NCBI GenBank assembly: GCA_002356455.1
Contig: AP017968.1
Location: 558,001 to 622,000, forward strand
Source of the DNA: Fusobacterium varium
GTDB lineage: Bacteria > Fusobacteriota > Fusobacteriia > Fusobacteriales > Fusobacteriaceae
Direction: 5' to 3'
Length of the DNA stretch: 64,000 nucleotides
Shown here: in pieces, positions 1 through 9,603 of the stretch
Layout: each line of letters opens with the position of its first letter
How positions within the stretch are numbered: position 1 is the stretch's first letter
Notes under the pieces: model-generated
What the model was told of the DNA's origin: nothing
Seen by the model: the letters and a program-made list of their open reading frames with translations, nothing else
Databases searched by the model: none
Program-made: the position numbers and the translations under genes

Positions 1-1
1 T

Positions 2-394
2 GGAGAAAAGTATGCTGAATTTTCTGCAATGGGAGAATTTTATATGAAAAGAATGACATCAACAAATAATCTTCCTTTAAGCACAAGCAAACATTCACCA
101 GCAGATAAAGAAATGGAAGGAAGTATACAAGTAACAGATGAATTGGAAAATATAGTTAATTCATTAAAATGTTCTCCATATGTAGAAAAATTAAAAGTTG
201 TATACTATAATCCTGATAGAAATATAGCCTTTTCTAAATTTTCGCTAGCACAAAATTACCATGAACAGATGATTGTAAGTTTAGAGTATAAATGCAGAAA
301 AGGAGTAGCAGGAATAGATTTATATACAGTAGGAGGTACAGAAAAAGTAATGAAGTCATTACTTGCTTATTTTAATGAGAACTTTTTAGACTAA
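2..394 (+). CDS. Unrecognised protein, 5' end outside window
   Basis: The reading frame is open from base 2, so the gene probably begins upstream of the window. The first internal ATG (position 29) has no ribosome binding site in front of it. The visible part is about 130 residues, soluble in character, with no signal peptide or membrane segment. It contains a stretch rich in Thr/Ser/Asn, then an alternating beta-like region ending in a short helical tail. I do not recognise the family. It is followed by a clear hairpin terminator, so it ends its own transcription unit before coaE. Confidence 0.6.
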   Translation, partial: GEKYAEFSAMGEFYMKRMTSTNNLPLSTSKHSPADKEMEGSIQVTDELENIVNSLKCSPYVEKLKVVYYNPDRNIAFSKFSLAQNYHEQMIVSLEYKCRKGVAGIDLYTVGGTEKVMKSLLAYFNENFLD

Positions 395-417
395 ATATTA
401 TTAATATATTGTTTATA

Positions 418-446
418 TAAAGGCTGACATAGTTCAGCCTTTTTAT
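418..446 (+). terminator. Rho-independent terminator
   Basis: The inverted repeat AGGCTGA / TCAGCCT (421-427 and 434-440) has a 6-nt loop and is followed by TTTTT. It closes the partial gene that ends at 394. Confidence 0.8.
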
Positions 447-560
447 AATTTATAAAATGTAGTATAATAAACAGAAGGACGTTTTGAAAATAATTAATAT
501 TCAATTAAATTCAAAAGAAAAATATGGTATTATTTACATAGAAATTTAAAAGAGGTGGAC

Positions 561-1160
561 ATGATGATTGTCGGTCTGACAGGTGGGATAGCAAGTGGAA
601 AATCCACAGTAAGTAATTTTTTTAAAAAATTAGGTTTGGAAGTATTAGATGCTGATGGAATAGTAAAAGAGGTAAGTCAAAAGGAAGATACTATAAAAAA
701 AATAGTAAAAGTTTTTGGAAAAAATATTCTTGATGGTAATGGAAAAATAATAAGAGAAAAATTAAGAAAAGAGGCTTTTGAAAATAGGGAATTATTAAAT
801 AAATTAAATGAGATAATACATCCACAAGTAATAGAGATATTTGTGAAAAAGAAAAAAGAAACATCAGAAGACTCTATTGTTATTTTTGATATTCCACTTT
901 TATATGAAGCTAAAATGGAAAATTTATGTGATAAGATAATTGTGGTATATATTAAAAGAGAGCAGCAAATAAAAAGAGTAATAGAAAGAGATAAAAATAC
1001 TAGAGAATTGGCAGAAAAAATAATAGATGCCCAAATGTCTTTAGAGGAAAAATCAAAAAGAGCAGATATTGTAATAAATAATAATAGTACATTGGAAGAT
1101 TTAAAAAATCAGGTAAATATGATATACTGTAATCTGCAAAAAATAAAAAATGTGAGGTAA
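561..1160 (+). CDS. coaE: Dephospho-CoA kinase
   Basis: Catalyses the last step of coenzyme A synthesis, phosphorylating the 3'-hydroxyl of dephospho-CoA with ATP in the cytosol. The P-loop GLTGGIASGKST sits at the extreme N-terminus and the 'DADGIVKEV' acceptor-site region follows, as in the family. At about 200 residues the length is normal. A GTG at 555 is also in frame, but it is part of the ribosome binding site GAGGTG (552-557), so ATG 561 or 564 is the likely start. It heads a same-strand run reaching 8162 with gaps of only 3 to about 40 bases. Confidence 0.93.
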   Translation: MMIVGLTGGIASGKSTVSNFFKKLGLEVLDADGIVKEVSQKEDTIKKIVKVFGKNILDGNGKIIREKLRKEAFENRELLNKLNEIIHPQVIEIFVKKKKETSEDSIVIFDIPLLYEAKMENLCDKIIVVYIKREQQIKRVIERDKNTRELAEKIIDAQMSLEEKSKRADIVINNNSTLEDLKNQVNMIYCNLQKIKNVR

Positions 1161-1163
1161 GTT

Positions 1164-3326
1164 ATGAAAATAGTAGCTCCAGCAGGAAATATGGAGAGGT
1201 TTTATGCTGCTGTAAAAGCAGGAGCCCAAGAAATATATATGGGATTAAAGGGATTTGGAGCAAGAAGAAATGCTGAAAATTTTACATTAGAAGAATACAA
1301 GGAAGCTCTCGATTATGCTCATAAAAGAGGAGTAAGAATATTTCTTACACTTAATACAATAATGATGGAAAAGGAAATGGATTTTCTTTATGAGAATTTG
1401 AAAGTGTTGTATGAACATGGTCTTGACGCTGTTATTGTTCAGGATTTAGGCTATTTTAGATATATGAAAGAAAATTTTCCAGATATGGAATATCATGGAA
1501 GTACTCAGATGACAGTAGGGAATCATGTAGAAGCTGAATATTTGAGAAAAATAGGATTTAAAAGAGTAGTTCTTCCTAGGGAAATGACATTTGAAGAGAT
1601 AAAAAAAATTAGAGAAAATACAAGCATAGAATTGGAAATATTTGTATCAGGGGCATTGTGTATATGTTATTCTGGAAACTGCTACATGAGTAGTTTTATA
1701 GGGAGCAGAAGTGGTAATAGGGGCATGTGTGCACAGCCTTGCAGAAAAGAATACGTTGACAGTAAGGGAAATAAAGGATATTTTTTAAGTCCTAAAGATC
1801 AGTTATTAGAATATGATGAAATTCAAAAGTTAAAAGATATAGGAATAGAAAGTATAAAAATAGAAGGAAGAATGAAAGATCCTAATTATGTATTTGAAAC
1901 TGTTGAATATTATTATCAAATGATAAATGAAAAAAAAGTAAAAGAAAGAGTATCTGAGATATTTAATAGAGGTTATGGTAAAGGATACTTTAATGGAGCT
2001 GATTCATCTCTTATTAATAAAAATTATTCATATAATTTAGGTAAAGAAATAGGGTTAATATTTGGAAGAGAATTAAAACTTAAAGATAGAGTTGTGCTAG
2101 GAGATGGAATAATATATCTATCTAAGGATTTTGAAAAACTTGGTGGGGGATATTTGAATAAAATAGAGGTAAAAGGTTCAAAAGAAGTTAGAAAAACAGC
2201 TGAATCTGGAGAAACTATTCTTTTAAAAGATGTTCCAAGGGGAAGTAAATATATATTCAGAAGTTTTGCTAAAGAAATAAATGATGATGTTGAAACTAAA
2301 TTGAAAAAATATGACCAAAAACTCAATATAACAGGAGAATTTTTTGGAAATTTAGGAGAACCTCCCATATTAATACTCGAAGCTGTAAATAGTTATGGGA
2401 AAAAAATAAAAGTGGAAAAATTTGGAGAAAATAAAATTGAGGCAGCAGCTAAAAGAGCAGCAACAGCAGAGGAAATAATAGAAAAATTAAAAGAAACTGG
2501 TGATAGCACATTTAATATAACTAATATTATTTGTCATATATCAGATGGAATATTTCTTCCTGTATCTGTAATAAAATCTTTAAGAAGAGCGGCGTCAATG
2601 GAATTAGAAGAACTTATTACAGAGAGTTATAGAAGAAAAGCAGGAATTAAATATCAACTTCCTTATGAAGAAGATATAGAAAGAGAAATTATTTTATCTG
2701 CGATAGTATCAAATACTGCACAAGAAAAAGCAGTAAAAGAATATGGAATAGAGAAAATATATAAAAGAGGATATGATATAGCTAGAGAAGAAATACTAAA
2801 TGAGCAGAATTTGAATAGTAAACTTGCTGCAAACCTTTATCAGCTTATTGAAAATAAAAATAATAATGTAACTGTGAATTGGAATTTGAATATATCTAAT
2901 AGATATACTATTGAAGAATTAGCTAAATTAGGAAAAGCTGAAACTGTAATACTTTCTCCAGAAATAAGTTTTGAAAAAATAAAGGAAATAGGAAAAACAA
3001 GTTTAAGAAAAGCTATATTAGGATATTCAAAATTAAAGGGAATGTATGTTGAAATCGCACTTTTTGATAAAAATAGAGAAATAATAGAAAACAGTGAAGG
3101 AGATAGATTTACTGTTGTACAGAATAGTATAGGAAATAGTGAAATATTCTTTGAAAGACCTTTAAATATTTTGAATGATATGAGTAAAATGAAAAAACTG
3201 TGTATAGATGAAATAGTTATAGAATTTACTATTGAAACACCAGAAGAAGTTAGAGAAGTTCTTAATAACATAAAAACAAGAACAGGAATATACAGAGCAT
3301 TTAATTATGAAAGAGGGGTGTATTAA
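1164..3326 (+). CDS. Peptidase U32 family protein (long form)
   Basis: A U32-family protein of 720 residues. U32 members include collagenase-like proteases and the tRNA/rRNA hydroxylation proteins TrhP and RlhA. The N-terminal half has the family start 'MKIVAPAGNMERFYAAVKAG'. The conserved cysteine cluster is present (C166, C168, C173, C189, C193), which in hydroxylase members is thought to hold an Fe-S centre. The C-terminal ~350 residues match the extended form of the family (DUF3656-like collagenase region), by length and position only. It starts 3 nt after coaE, so the two are probably co-transcribed. Protease versus RNA hydroxylation cannot be settled from sequence. Confidence 0.85.
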   Translation: MKIVAPAGNMERFYAAVKAGAQEIYMGLKGFGARRNAENFTLEEYKEALDYAHKRGVRIFLTLNTIMMEKEMDFLYENLKVLYEHGLDAVIVQDLGYFRYMKENFPDMEYHGSTQMTVGNHVEAEYLRKIGFKRVVLPREMTFEEIKKIRENTSIELEIFVSGALCICYSGNCYMSSFIGSRSGNRGMCAQPCRKEYVDSKGNKGYFLSPKDQLLEYDEIQKLKDIGIESIKIEGRMKDPNYVFETVEYYYQMINEKKVKERVSEIFNRGYGKGYFNGADSSLINKNYSYNLGKEIGLIFGRELKLKDRVVLGDGIIYLSKDFEKLGGGYLNKIEVKGSKEVRKTAESGETILLKDVPRGSKYIFRSFAKEINDDVETKLKKYDQKLNITGEFFGNLGEPPILILEAVNSYGKKIKVEKFGENKIEAAAKRAATAEEIIEKLKETGDSTFNITNIICHISDGIFLPVSVIKSLRRAASMELEELITESYRRKAGIKYQLPYEEDIEREIILSAIVSNTAQEKAVKEYGIEKIYKRGYDIAREEILNEQNLNSKLAANLYQLIENKNNNVTVNWNLNISNRYTIEELAKLGKAETVILSPEISFEKIKEIGKTSLRKAILGYSKLKGMYVEIALFDKNREIIENSEGDRFTVVQNSIGNSEIFFERPLNILNDMSKMKKLCIDEIVIEFTIETPEEVREVLNNIKTRTGIYRAFNYERGVY

Positions 3327-3330
3327 TTTT

Positions 3331-3834
3331 ATGAATAAAAATAAAAAATGGGTAAGAGATTTAGGAACATGGTTTGGACTTGGAGATATGCCTAAAGCAC
3401 CAGGAACATTTGGAACATTAGGTGGAGTACCAGTATTTATGCTTCTTTCTTATATAAGAAAATTTTTTCCAAATAACATGGTGTATAATTCTTTTTATTT
3501 TATGTTTTTAATAACTTTTTTTGCAGTAGCGGTTTATGTCAGTGATATATGTGAAAGAGAAATATTTAAAAAGAAAGATCCACAAAATGTAGTCATAGAT
3601 GAAGTACTTGGATATTTGACTACTCTTTTTCTTATAAATCCAGTAGGAGTATCTCAAAATATAAAAGCTATGGTAATTGCATTTGTTATATTTAGATTTT
3701 TTGATATAACAAAATTAGGACCTATTGACAAATCACAAAATTTTGAAAGAGGTATAGGTGTAGTACTTGATGATTTTTTAGCTGGTATAATTGGAAATTT
3801 TCTAATGGTATGTATCTGGAGTATATTTTTTTAA
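3331..3834 (+). CDS. pgpA: Phosphatidylglycerophosphatase A
   Basis: Dephosphorylates phosphatidylglycerophosphate to phosphatidylglycerol in the inner membrane. The N-terminal motif 'GLGDMPKAPGTFGTLGG' and the later 'DPQNVVIDEVLGY' and 'FFDITKLGPI' blocks are characteristic of PgpA, and 3-4 hydrophobic segments are visible. An in-frame ATG at 3307 overlaps the U32 gene, but AAGAGGGG (3311-3317) precedes ATG 3331, so I chose 3331 (about 167 residues, the usual length). Confidence 0.9.
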   Translation: MNKNKKWVRDLGTWFGLGDMPKAPGTFGTLGGVPVFMLLSYIRKFFPNNMVYNSFYFMFLITFFAVAVYVSDICEREIFKKKDPQNVVIDEVLGYLTTLFLINPVGVSQNIKAMVIAFVIFRFFDITKLGPIDKSQNFERGIGVVLDDFLAGIIGNFLMVCIWSIFF

Positions 3835-3852
3835 AAACAGGGGGCATTATAA

Positions 3853-5067
3853 ATGAAGGCAGGTTTGATTCTTGTAGGTACTGAACTTTTAAATGGGGGA
3901 ATGCTGGATACTAACAGTCTTTATATAGCAGAAGAGTTAAATAAATACGGGATAGAGATAGAATTTAAAGTGACAATCAGAGATTTTATGGATGAAATAA
4001 TAAAAACGGTAGATTATGGGAAGAAAAATGTAGATCTTATTATAATGTCAGGTGGTCTCGGACCTACAATAGATGACATAACAAAGGAAGCTATTGCAAA
4101 ATACCTGAACAGACCGCTTATAGTTGAAGAAAATGAATTAAAAGAATTAAAAGAAAAATTTGAAAGAGCAAAAATAAATTTTGTAGATATAAATGTAAAA
4201 GAGGTTGAAAAACCAAAAGGTGCTATAAGTTTTAGAAATGATGCAGGTATGGCTCCAGCAATATATATAGATGGAATAGCAGCATTTCCAGGAGTTCCTA
4301 AAGAATTGTATGATATGCTTCCAAAATTTTTAAAGTGGTATAGCAAAGAAAAAAATATTAATACTGATGGTATTTATATAAGAGATATACTTACTTTTGG
4401 ATTGGCAGAATCTCTGCTGGATCAGGAAATAAGAGACTTTTTTACTGAAGATGGAATATATTATGAATTTCTTGTAAAAAATTATGGAACAATAGTAAGA
4501 CTTCAAAGTAAAGAGAGTAATAAAAATAAAGTAGAAAAAATAGTAGAAAAGATATATAATAAAATAGGTAAATATGTATTTGGTGAGAATGCAGACAGAT
4601 TAGAGAAGAAAGCAGTGGAACTTGTAAAAAAACTTGGAATGAATATTTCAACAGCAGAATCATGTACAGGTGGTATGATTGCCAGTCGTTTAATAGATGT
4701 ACCAGGAGTGTCAGAGGTATTCAAAGAAGGAATAGTTTCATATAGTAATGATGCTAAGATAAAAAGACTTGGAGTAAAAAAAGAAACATTGAAAAAATAT
4801 GGAGCAGTAAGTGAAGAAACTGCTAGGGAGATGGTCATGGGACTTGATTCTGATATAGCTATTGCTACTACAGGAATAGCAGGTCCAGATGGTGGAACAC
4901 CTGAAAAACCTGTTGGTCTTGTTTATATAGGAATAAGAGTCAAAGATGATATCTATATAGAAAAAAGATTTTTCAATGGGGACAGAATGAAAATTAGAGA
5001 AAGAGCAGTTTCTCAAAGTCTTTTTAGTCTGATAAAAATATTAGATAAAGGAGAGTACAATGAGTAG
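3853..5067 (+). CDS. cinA: CinA family protein (nicotinamide-nucleotide amidase)
   Basis: A two-domain protein of 404 residues. The N-terminal ~170 residues form a molybdopterin-binding-like (MoCF) domain with 'GTELLNG' and 'SGGLGPTIDD'. The C-terminal ~150 residues form the CinA amidase domain with 'STAESCTGGMIASRL' and 'ATTGIAGPDGGT'. The C-terminal domain deamidates nicotinamide mononucleotide in pyridine nucleotide recycling. The N-terminal domain acts on ADP-ribose or NAD derivatives in some homologues. The stop overlaps the start of the next regulator gene by 8 bases, which suggests translational coupling. Confidence 0.93.
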   Translation: MKAGLILVGTELLNGGMLDTNSLYIAEELNKYGIEIEFKVTIRDFMDEIIKTVDYGKKNVDLIIMSGGLGPTIDDITKEAIAKYLNRPLIVEENELKELKEKFERAKINFVDINVKEVEKPKGAISFRNDAGMAPAIYIDGIAAFPGVPKELYDMLPKFLKWYSKEKNINTDGIYIRDILTFGLAESLLDQEIRDFFTEDGIYYEFLVKNYGTIVRLQSKESNKNKVEKIVEKIYNKIGKYVFGENADRLEKKAVELVKKLGMNISTAESCTGGMIASRLIDVPGVSEVFKEGIVSYSNDAKIKRLGVKKETLKKYGAVSEETAREMVMGLDSDIAIATTGIAGPDGGTPEKPVGLVYIGIRVKDDIYIEKRFFNGDRMKIRERAVSQSLFSLIKILDKGEYNE

Positions 5068-5611
5068 TATAGGAGAAAGAATAAAGAAAAGTAGAAACGA
5101 GAGAGGTCTGTCTTTAAGAGAATTAGCTTCCAAAGTGGACTTATCTGCTAGTTTTTTATCTCAAATAGAGCAGGGAAAAGCTTCTCCTTCTATTGAAAAT
5201 TTAAAAAAAATAGCTACTTCATTAGATGTAAAAGTAAGCTATCTTATTGAAGATGAAGAAGAAGCTAGAAATATGGAAGTTGTTAAAAAAGATGAGAGAA
5301 AATATATAGAAAGTATAGATTCTAATACTAAAATGGCTCTTCTTACAACATCAAATATTGATAAGACAATGGAGCCTATTCTTTATGAAATAGGACCAAA
5401 TGGAGAAAGTGGAAGAAGTTTCTATACTCATAATGGAGAAGAATTCATCTTTATTATTGAAGGAAAACTGGATGTATATATAGATGAGACGGTATATAGT
5501 TTAAATGAGGGAGATAGCCTGTATTTTAAATCTAGTCAAAAGCATAGATTTAAAAATACTACTGACAAACTTACAAAGGCTATATGGGTTGTAAATCCTC
5601 CAACATTTTAA
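5060..5611 (+). CDS. XRE-family regulator with C-terminal cupin
   Basis: A 183-residue transcription regulator. Residues ~6-60 form a helix-turn-helix ('LSLRELASKVDLSASFLSQIE'), and residues ~105-180 form a single cupin barrel ('THNGEEFIFIIEGKLDVYID') expected to bind a small ligand. This XRE-cupin class often controls amino acid, polyamine or redox genes. No ligand can be read from the sequence. It overlaps cinA and lies 37 bases before the fatty acid kinase fusion, so it may control its own operon. Confidence 0.88.
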   Translation: MSSIGERIKKSRNERGLSLRELASKVDLSASFLSQIEQGKASPSIENLKKIATSLDVKVSYLIEDEEEARNMEVVKKDERKYIESIDSNTKMALLTTSNIDKTMEPILYEIGPNGESGRSFYTHNGEEFIFIIEGKLDVYIDETVYSLNEGDSLYFKSSQKHRFKNTTDKLTKAIWVVNPPTF

Positions 5612-5648
5612 TGAAAAATAAAAAGAAGATTTCGGAGGTAAATTACAT

Positions 5649-8162
5649 ATGAAAATAGAGGTAAAAGTACTTAACTCTATAAGATTAACTAAACTTTTGA
5701 TAGCTGCCAGCAGATGGCTTTCAAAGTATGCAGATGTTTTAAATGATTTGAATGTTTATCCAGTACCAGATGGTGACACAGGGACAAATATGTCTATGAC
5801 ACTTCAGGCAGTGGAAAATGAATTGATAAAAATGAATCATGAACCAAGTATGAAAGAACTTGCTGATAGAGTTTCTGAAGCAGTATTGCTGGGAGCAAGA
5901 GGGAATTCAGGGACTATTCTGTCTCAAATCATACAAGGATTTTTAAATGGAGTAAGAAATAAAGAGGAAATTACAGTAGATGATACAATTAATGCTTTTG
6001 TTTTGGCAAAAGAAAAGGCATATCAAGCTGTTTCTGAACCTGTAGAAGGAACAATGCTTACTGTAATCAGAAGAGTGGCAGAAGAAGCAGTAGCTTATAA
6101 AGGAGATAAAGATGACTTTATCCTTTTTCTTGTACATTTAAAAAATGTAGCTTATGAAGCAGTGGAAAATACTCCTAACCAACTTCCTAAATTAAAAGAA
6201 GCAGGAGTGGTAGATGCTGGAGGAAAGGGAATATTCTATGTTCTTGAAGGATTTGAGAAATCTGTAACTGATCCAGAAATGTTAAAAGATTTAGAAAGAA
6301 TAGTTCAATCAAGAGCAAAAAGAAAAGAAAGACTTGAAAATACAACTCAAGTATTAGAAGATATAAAATTTAAATATTGTACAGAATTTATAATTGAATC
6401 AGGAAATTTTAATTTAGATGAATATAAAGCAAAGATAAGTCCACTGGGAGATTCACTTGTGTGTGCACAAACTGCTAAAAAAACAAAAACACATATACAT
6501 ACAAATCATCCAGGACAAGTTTTGGAAATTGCAGGGGTACTTGGGAATCTTAACAACATAAAGATAGAAAATATGGAGATACAACATCAAAATCTCCTTA
6601 TTTCTGAAAATGCAAATTATCAAGTAGAATCTACAGAAAAGGTATTTATTAGAAGCGAAAACGCAGAGCCAATTGCATATTATGCTATTGTGGATAATAA
6701 AGAACTTGGAAATTTATTTCTTGATGATGGAGCAGCAGCTGTACTTATAGGAGGACAGACACAAAATCCCAGTGTTGCAGATATAGAAGATGGATTAAAA
6801 AGAATAACTGCTGAAAGAATAGTAATCCTTCCAAATAACAAAAATATTATATCAGCAGCTAAAATGGCAGCGGAAAGATCTAAAAAAGAAATTATGGTCC
6901 TTGAAACAAAGTCGATGTTGGAAGGACATTATATTATAAAGAACAAAGATGAAAAGATCGAAGATATTTTAAAGCAGACATCTAGAAATTCTTCTATTGA
7001 GATAACAAAAGCTGTAAGAAATACAAAAGTTGATGATATTCAAATAGAAGAAGGAAATTATATTGCTCTTGTAAATGGGAAAATAAAAATAAAATCAGAA
7101 AGTTTAACTTCTCTGATAAAAGAAGTTTATAGTACATATATAAATGAAAATACATTAAATATATTTGCTGTAATTGGAGATGGAGCAACTAAAGAAGCTG
7201 ATGAAATATTAAAAGAAACTAATGGTATAAGATATAATGAATTTAAGGCAAATCAAGGAAATTATCCATATTATATATATATAGAAAATAGAGATCCTAA
7301 TATGCCAGAAGTTGCAATAGTTACGGATTCTACATCAGATTTAACTAAAGAATTTATAGGAGATTTATCTATAAATATTATTCCACTTAAAATAAAATTA
7401 AATGATAATTATTATAAAGATGGAGTAGATATTTCTAAAAGAGAATTTTGGAAAAGGTTGCTTACAGAAAATGTATCACCAAAAACTTCACAACCTTCAC
7501 CAGCAGAATTTAAGGAATTATATGAAAAACTTTTTAATAAAGGATATAAAAAAATCATATCTATCCATATTTCAAGCAGGTTAAGTGGTACACAACAGGC
7601 TGCCAGAGTGGCAAAAGGTATGCTGAACAGAGCTGAGGATATAACTATTGTAGATTCAAAAGCTGTTACTCTTGTTTTAGGACATCAAGTTTTAGAGGCA
7701 GCAAGAATGGTACAAGCTGGAGCTACTTATGATAAAATCCTTGAAAGACTTGATGAAATGCAGGAAAAAATGAAATTGTACTTTATAGTTAATGACCTTT
7801 CATTTTTAGAAAAAGGTGGAAGAATAGGCAGAGCATCATCTGTTATAGGAGGACTTTTAAAGGTAAAACCTATATTGAAATTAGAGAATGGTGAAGTAAC
7901 TATTGAAACAAAGACTTTTGGAGACAGAGGTGCATTTTCATATATAGAAAAATTAATAAAAGCAGAAAGTAAGAAAAATAGCATAATCCTGTATACAGCT
8001 TGGGGAGGAACAAATAAAGAACTTTCAAAAGCTGATGCAATAAAAAATATGAGTGATAATTTCAAAAAAGTAGAATATAAGGGAAGATTTGAAATAGGTG
8101 CTACTATTGGTTCACATTCAGGTCCTGTATTTGGTTTTGGAATGATGTCAAAAATAAGATAA
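5649..8162 (+). CDS. Fatty acid kinase FakA fused to DegV/FakB domain
   Basis: 837 residues made of two proteins that are usually separate. Residues ~1-550 match FakA: the DAK2-type kinase domain carries 'NVYPVPDGDTGTNMSM' (Asp41, Asp43), and the middle domain carries C244 and H282-x-H284, the positions I recall as the FakA zinc site. Residues ~552-837 are a DegV/FakB lipid-binding domain with 'VTDSTSDL', 'SQPSPAEF' and 'ISSRLSGTQQAA'. Together these would bind exogenous fatty acid and phosphorylate it to acyl-phosphate for phospholipid synthesis. GGAGGT lies 8 nt before the ATG. pgpA in the same gene run also serves phospholipid synthesis. Confidence 0.88.
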   Translation: MKIEVKVLNSIRLTKLLIAASRWLSKYADVLNDLNVYPVPDGDTGTNMSMTLQAVENELIKMNHEPSMKELADRVSEAVLLGARGNSGTILSQIIQGFLNGVRNKEEITVDDTINAFVLAKEKAYQAVSEPVEGTMLTVIRRVAEEAVAYKGDKDDFILFLVHLKNVAYEAVENTPNQLPKLKEAGVVDAGGKGIFYVLEGFEKSVTDPEMLKDLERIVQSRAKRKERLENTTQVLEDIKFKYCTEFIIESGNFNLDEYKAKISPLGDSLVCAQTAKKTKTHIHTNHPGQVLEIAGVLGNLNNIKIENMEIQHQNLLISENANYQVESTEKVFIRSENAEPIAYYAIVDNKELGNLFLDDGAAAVLIGGQTQNPSVADIEDGLKRITAERIVILPNNKNIISAAKMAAERSKKEIMVLETKSMLEGHYIIKNKDEKIEDILKQTSRNSSIEITKAVRNTKVDDIQIEEGNYIALVNGKIKIKSESLTSLIKEVYSTYINENTLNIFAVIGDGATKEADEILKETNGIRYNEFKANQGNYPYYIYIENRDPNMPEVAIVTDSTSDLTKEFIGDLSINIIPLKIKLNDNYYKDGVDISKREFWKRLLTENVSPKTSQPSPAEFKELYEKLFNKGYKKIISIHISSRLSGTQQAARVAKGMLNRAEDITIVDSKAVTLVLGHQVLEAARMVQAGATYDKILERLDEMQEKMKLYFIVNDLSFLEKGGRIGRASSVIGGLLKVKPILKLENGEVTIETKTFGDRGAFSYIEKLIKAESKKNSIILYTAWGGTNKELSKADAIKNMSDNFKKVEYKGRFEIGATIGSHSGPVFGFGMMSKIR

Positions 8163-8173
8163 TTGAAAGCAGG

Positions 8174-8225
8174 GGATTCTTTATTAGGTTGGTATATCTA
8201 TATAGAGAATCCTTCCTTCTTTTTA
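8174..8225 (+). terminator. Probable terminator after FakA-DegV gene
   Basis: GGATTCT (8174-8180) and AGAATCC (8206-8212) form a stem with a loop of about 25 nt, followed by a pyrimidine-rich TTCCTTCTTTTT tract. The long loop lowers confidence. Confidence 0.5.
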
Positions 8226-8306
8226 TAAAATATTTCTATTATTGGAAATGGTAAAATAAACCATGTAAAAAGTTTTTAAAATTTTTTATATATAAGGGGG
8301 CATAAG

Positions 8307-9584
8307 GTGATAAACATCAAACTTGTTGCAGGTTTATTGATTTTTGTGGTATCTTTTTATTTTATTCTTTTTGGAAAACAGCCAAAATCACTTACAGCTA
8401 TTATTGGAGGAAGTCTAATGGTACTTGTAGGAGTAATGAATCAAGAGGAGGCTTTAGAATCCATAGGAAGAAATTTAGAGATTTTATTACTTTTAATGGG
8501 ACTTATGATGGTAGTAGAAATAATGTCTGAAACAGGGATTTTTCAGTGGGCAGCAATAAAAGTTGCTCAACAGGCAAAAGGGGATCCTATGAAGATATTG
8601 ATGATGTTGTCAGCAGTGACAGCTCTATGTTCAGCTTTTTTGGACAATGTAACAACTATTCTTCTAATAGTACCAGTAACTATATTATTAGCTAAAAAAC
8701 TAAAAATAGATCCATTTCCATTTATAATGGTGCAGATATTTGCTTGTAATATAGGAGGAACAGCTACAATGATAGGAGACCCACCAAATCTTATCATAGC
8801 AAGTCTTGGTAATTTAGATTTTAATGATTTTTTACTAAATTTGACACCAATTGTAATAGTAAACATGGTAGTTCTTTTATTTACAGCAAAGTTACTTTTT
8901 GGGAAAAGATTTACTGTATCAAGAGAACTAAGAGCAAGTATAATGGATTTAGAGCCAAACAGAAGTATAAAAAATAAGAAACTTCTGATACAATCATGTG
9001 TTTTATTCACTATAATTCTCATTGGATTTTTAACAAATATGGTTACAAATATAGGACTTGCAGTTATATCTATAACCGGATCAGTTATTTTACTTACAAT
9101 AAGTAAAAAAAGTCCAGAAGAGATATATAAAAAAGTAGAATGGGAAACATTGTTTTTCTTTGGAGGCTTATTTGTTTTAGTTGAAGGAGTAGATAAACTT
9201 GGAGTAATTGCACAAATTGGAAAGATGATAGTTCAATTTACTGAGGGAAATTTAGAAAAGACTGGAACAGTAATAGTATTAATCTCGTCATTCTTATCTC
9301 CAATACTTGGATCGGTACCATATACTTTATCTTTTTCAAAAATTATAGCAAATATTGTACCAAATTTTACAGGACATACAGATGTTTTATGGTGGGCATT
9401 ATCTCTAGGAGCTTGTCTTGGCGGAAATATGACATTAGTGGGAGCTCCAGCTAATATAGTAGGAGTATCTATTGCAGAGAAAGCAGGAGTAAAGATAAGT
9501 TTTATGGATTTCTTCAAATTGGGGATATTGGTTGTTGCTCAATCAATGATTTTAAGTATTATTTATATTAACCTAAGGTATTAA
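8307..9584 (+). CDS. SLC13/ArsB-NhaD-type permease (first copy)
   Basis: A 425-residue membrane protein with about 11 hydrophobic segments and the ion transporter superfamily signature 'NIGGTATMIGDPPNLIIAS' near residue 150. A second half-repeat 'GGNMTLVGAPANIVGVSI' lies near residue 375. Family members move dicarboxylates, arsenite or Na+/H+, and the substrate cannot be assigned here. The GTG start follows AAGGGGG at a normal distance. The gene forms a tight set with an EIIA-CBS protein and a second permease. The paralogue at 10575 shares its length and topology. Confidence 0.85.
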   Translation: MINIKLVAGLLIFVVSFYFILFGKQPKSLTAIIGGSLMVLVGVMNQEEALESIGRNLEILLLLMGLMMVVEIMSETGIFQWAAIKVAQQAKGDPMKILMMLSAVTALCSAFLDNVTTILLIVPVTILLAKKLKIDPFPFIMVQIFACNIGGTATMIGDPPNLIIASLGNLDFNDFLLNLTPIVIVNMVVLLFTAKLLFGKRFTVSRELRASIMDLEPNRSIKNKKLLIQSCVLFTIILIGFLTNMVTNIGLAVISITGSVILLTISKKSPEEIYKKVEWETLFFFGGLFVLVEGVDKLGVIAQIGKMIVQFTEGNLEKTGTVIVLISSFLSPILGSVPYTLSFSKIIANIVPNFTGHTDVLWWALSLGACLGGNMTLVGAPANIVGVSIAEKAGVKISFMDFFKLGILVVAQSMILSIIYINLRY

Positions 9585-9603
9585 AGTTTTAAAGGAGGAA
9601 TAT

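Noticed and set aside
2840-3271. Long minus-strand frame inside the U32 gene
   Set aside because: It is a shadow of AT-rich coding sequence, has no ribosome binding site, and its protein lacks any known motif.
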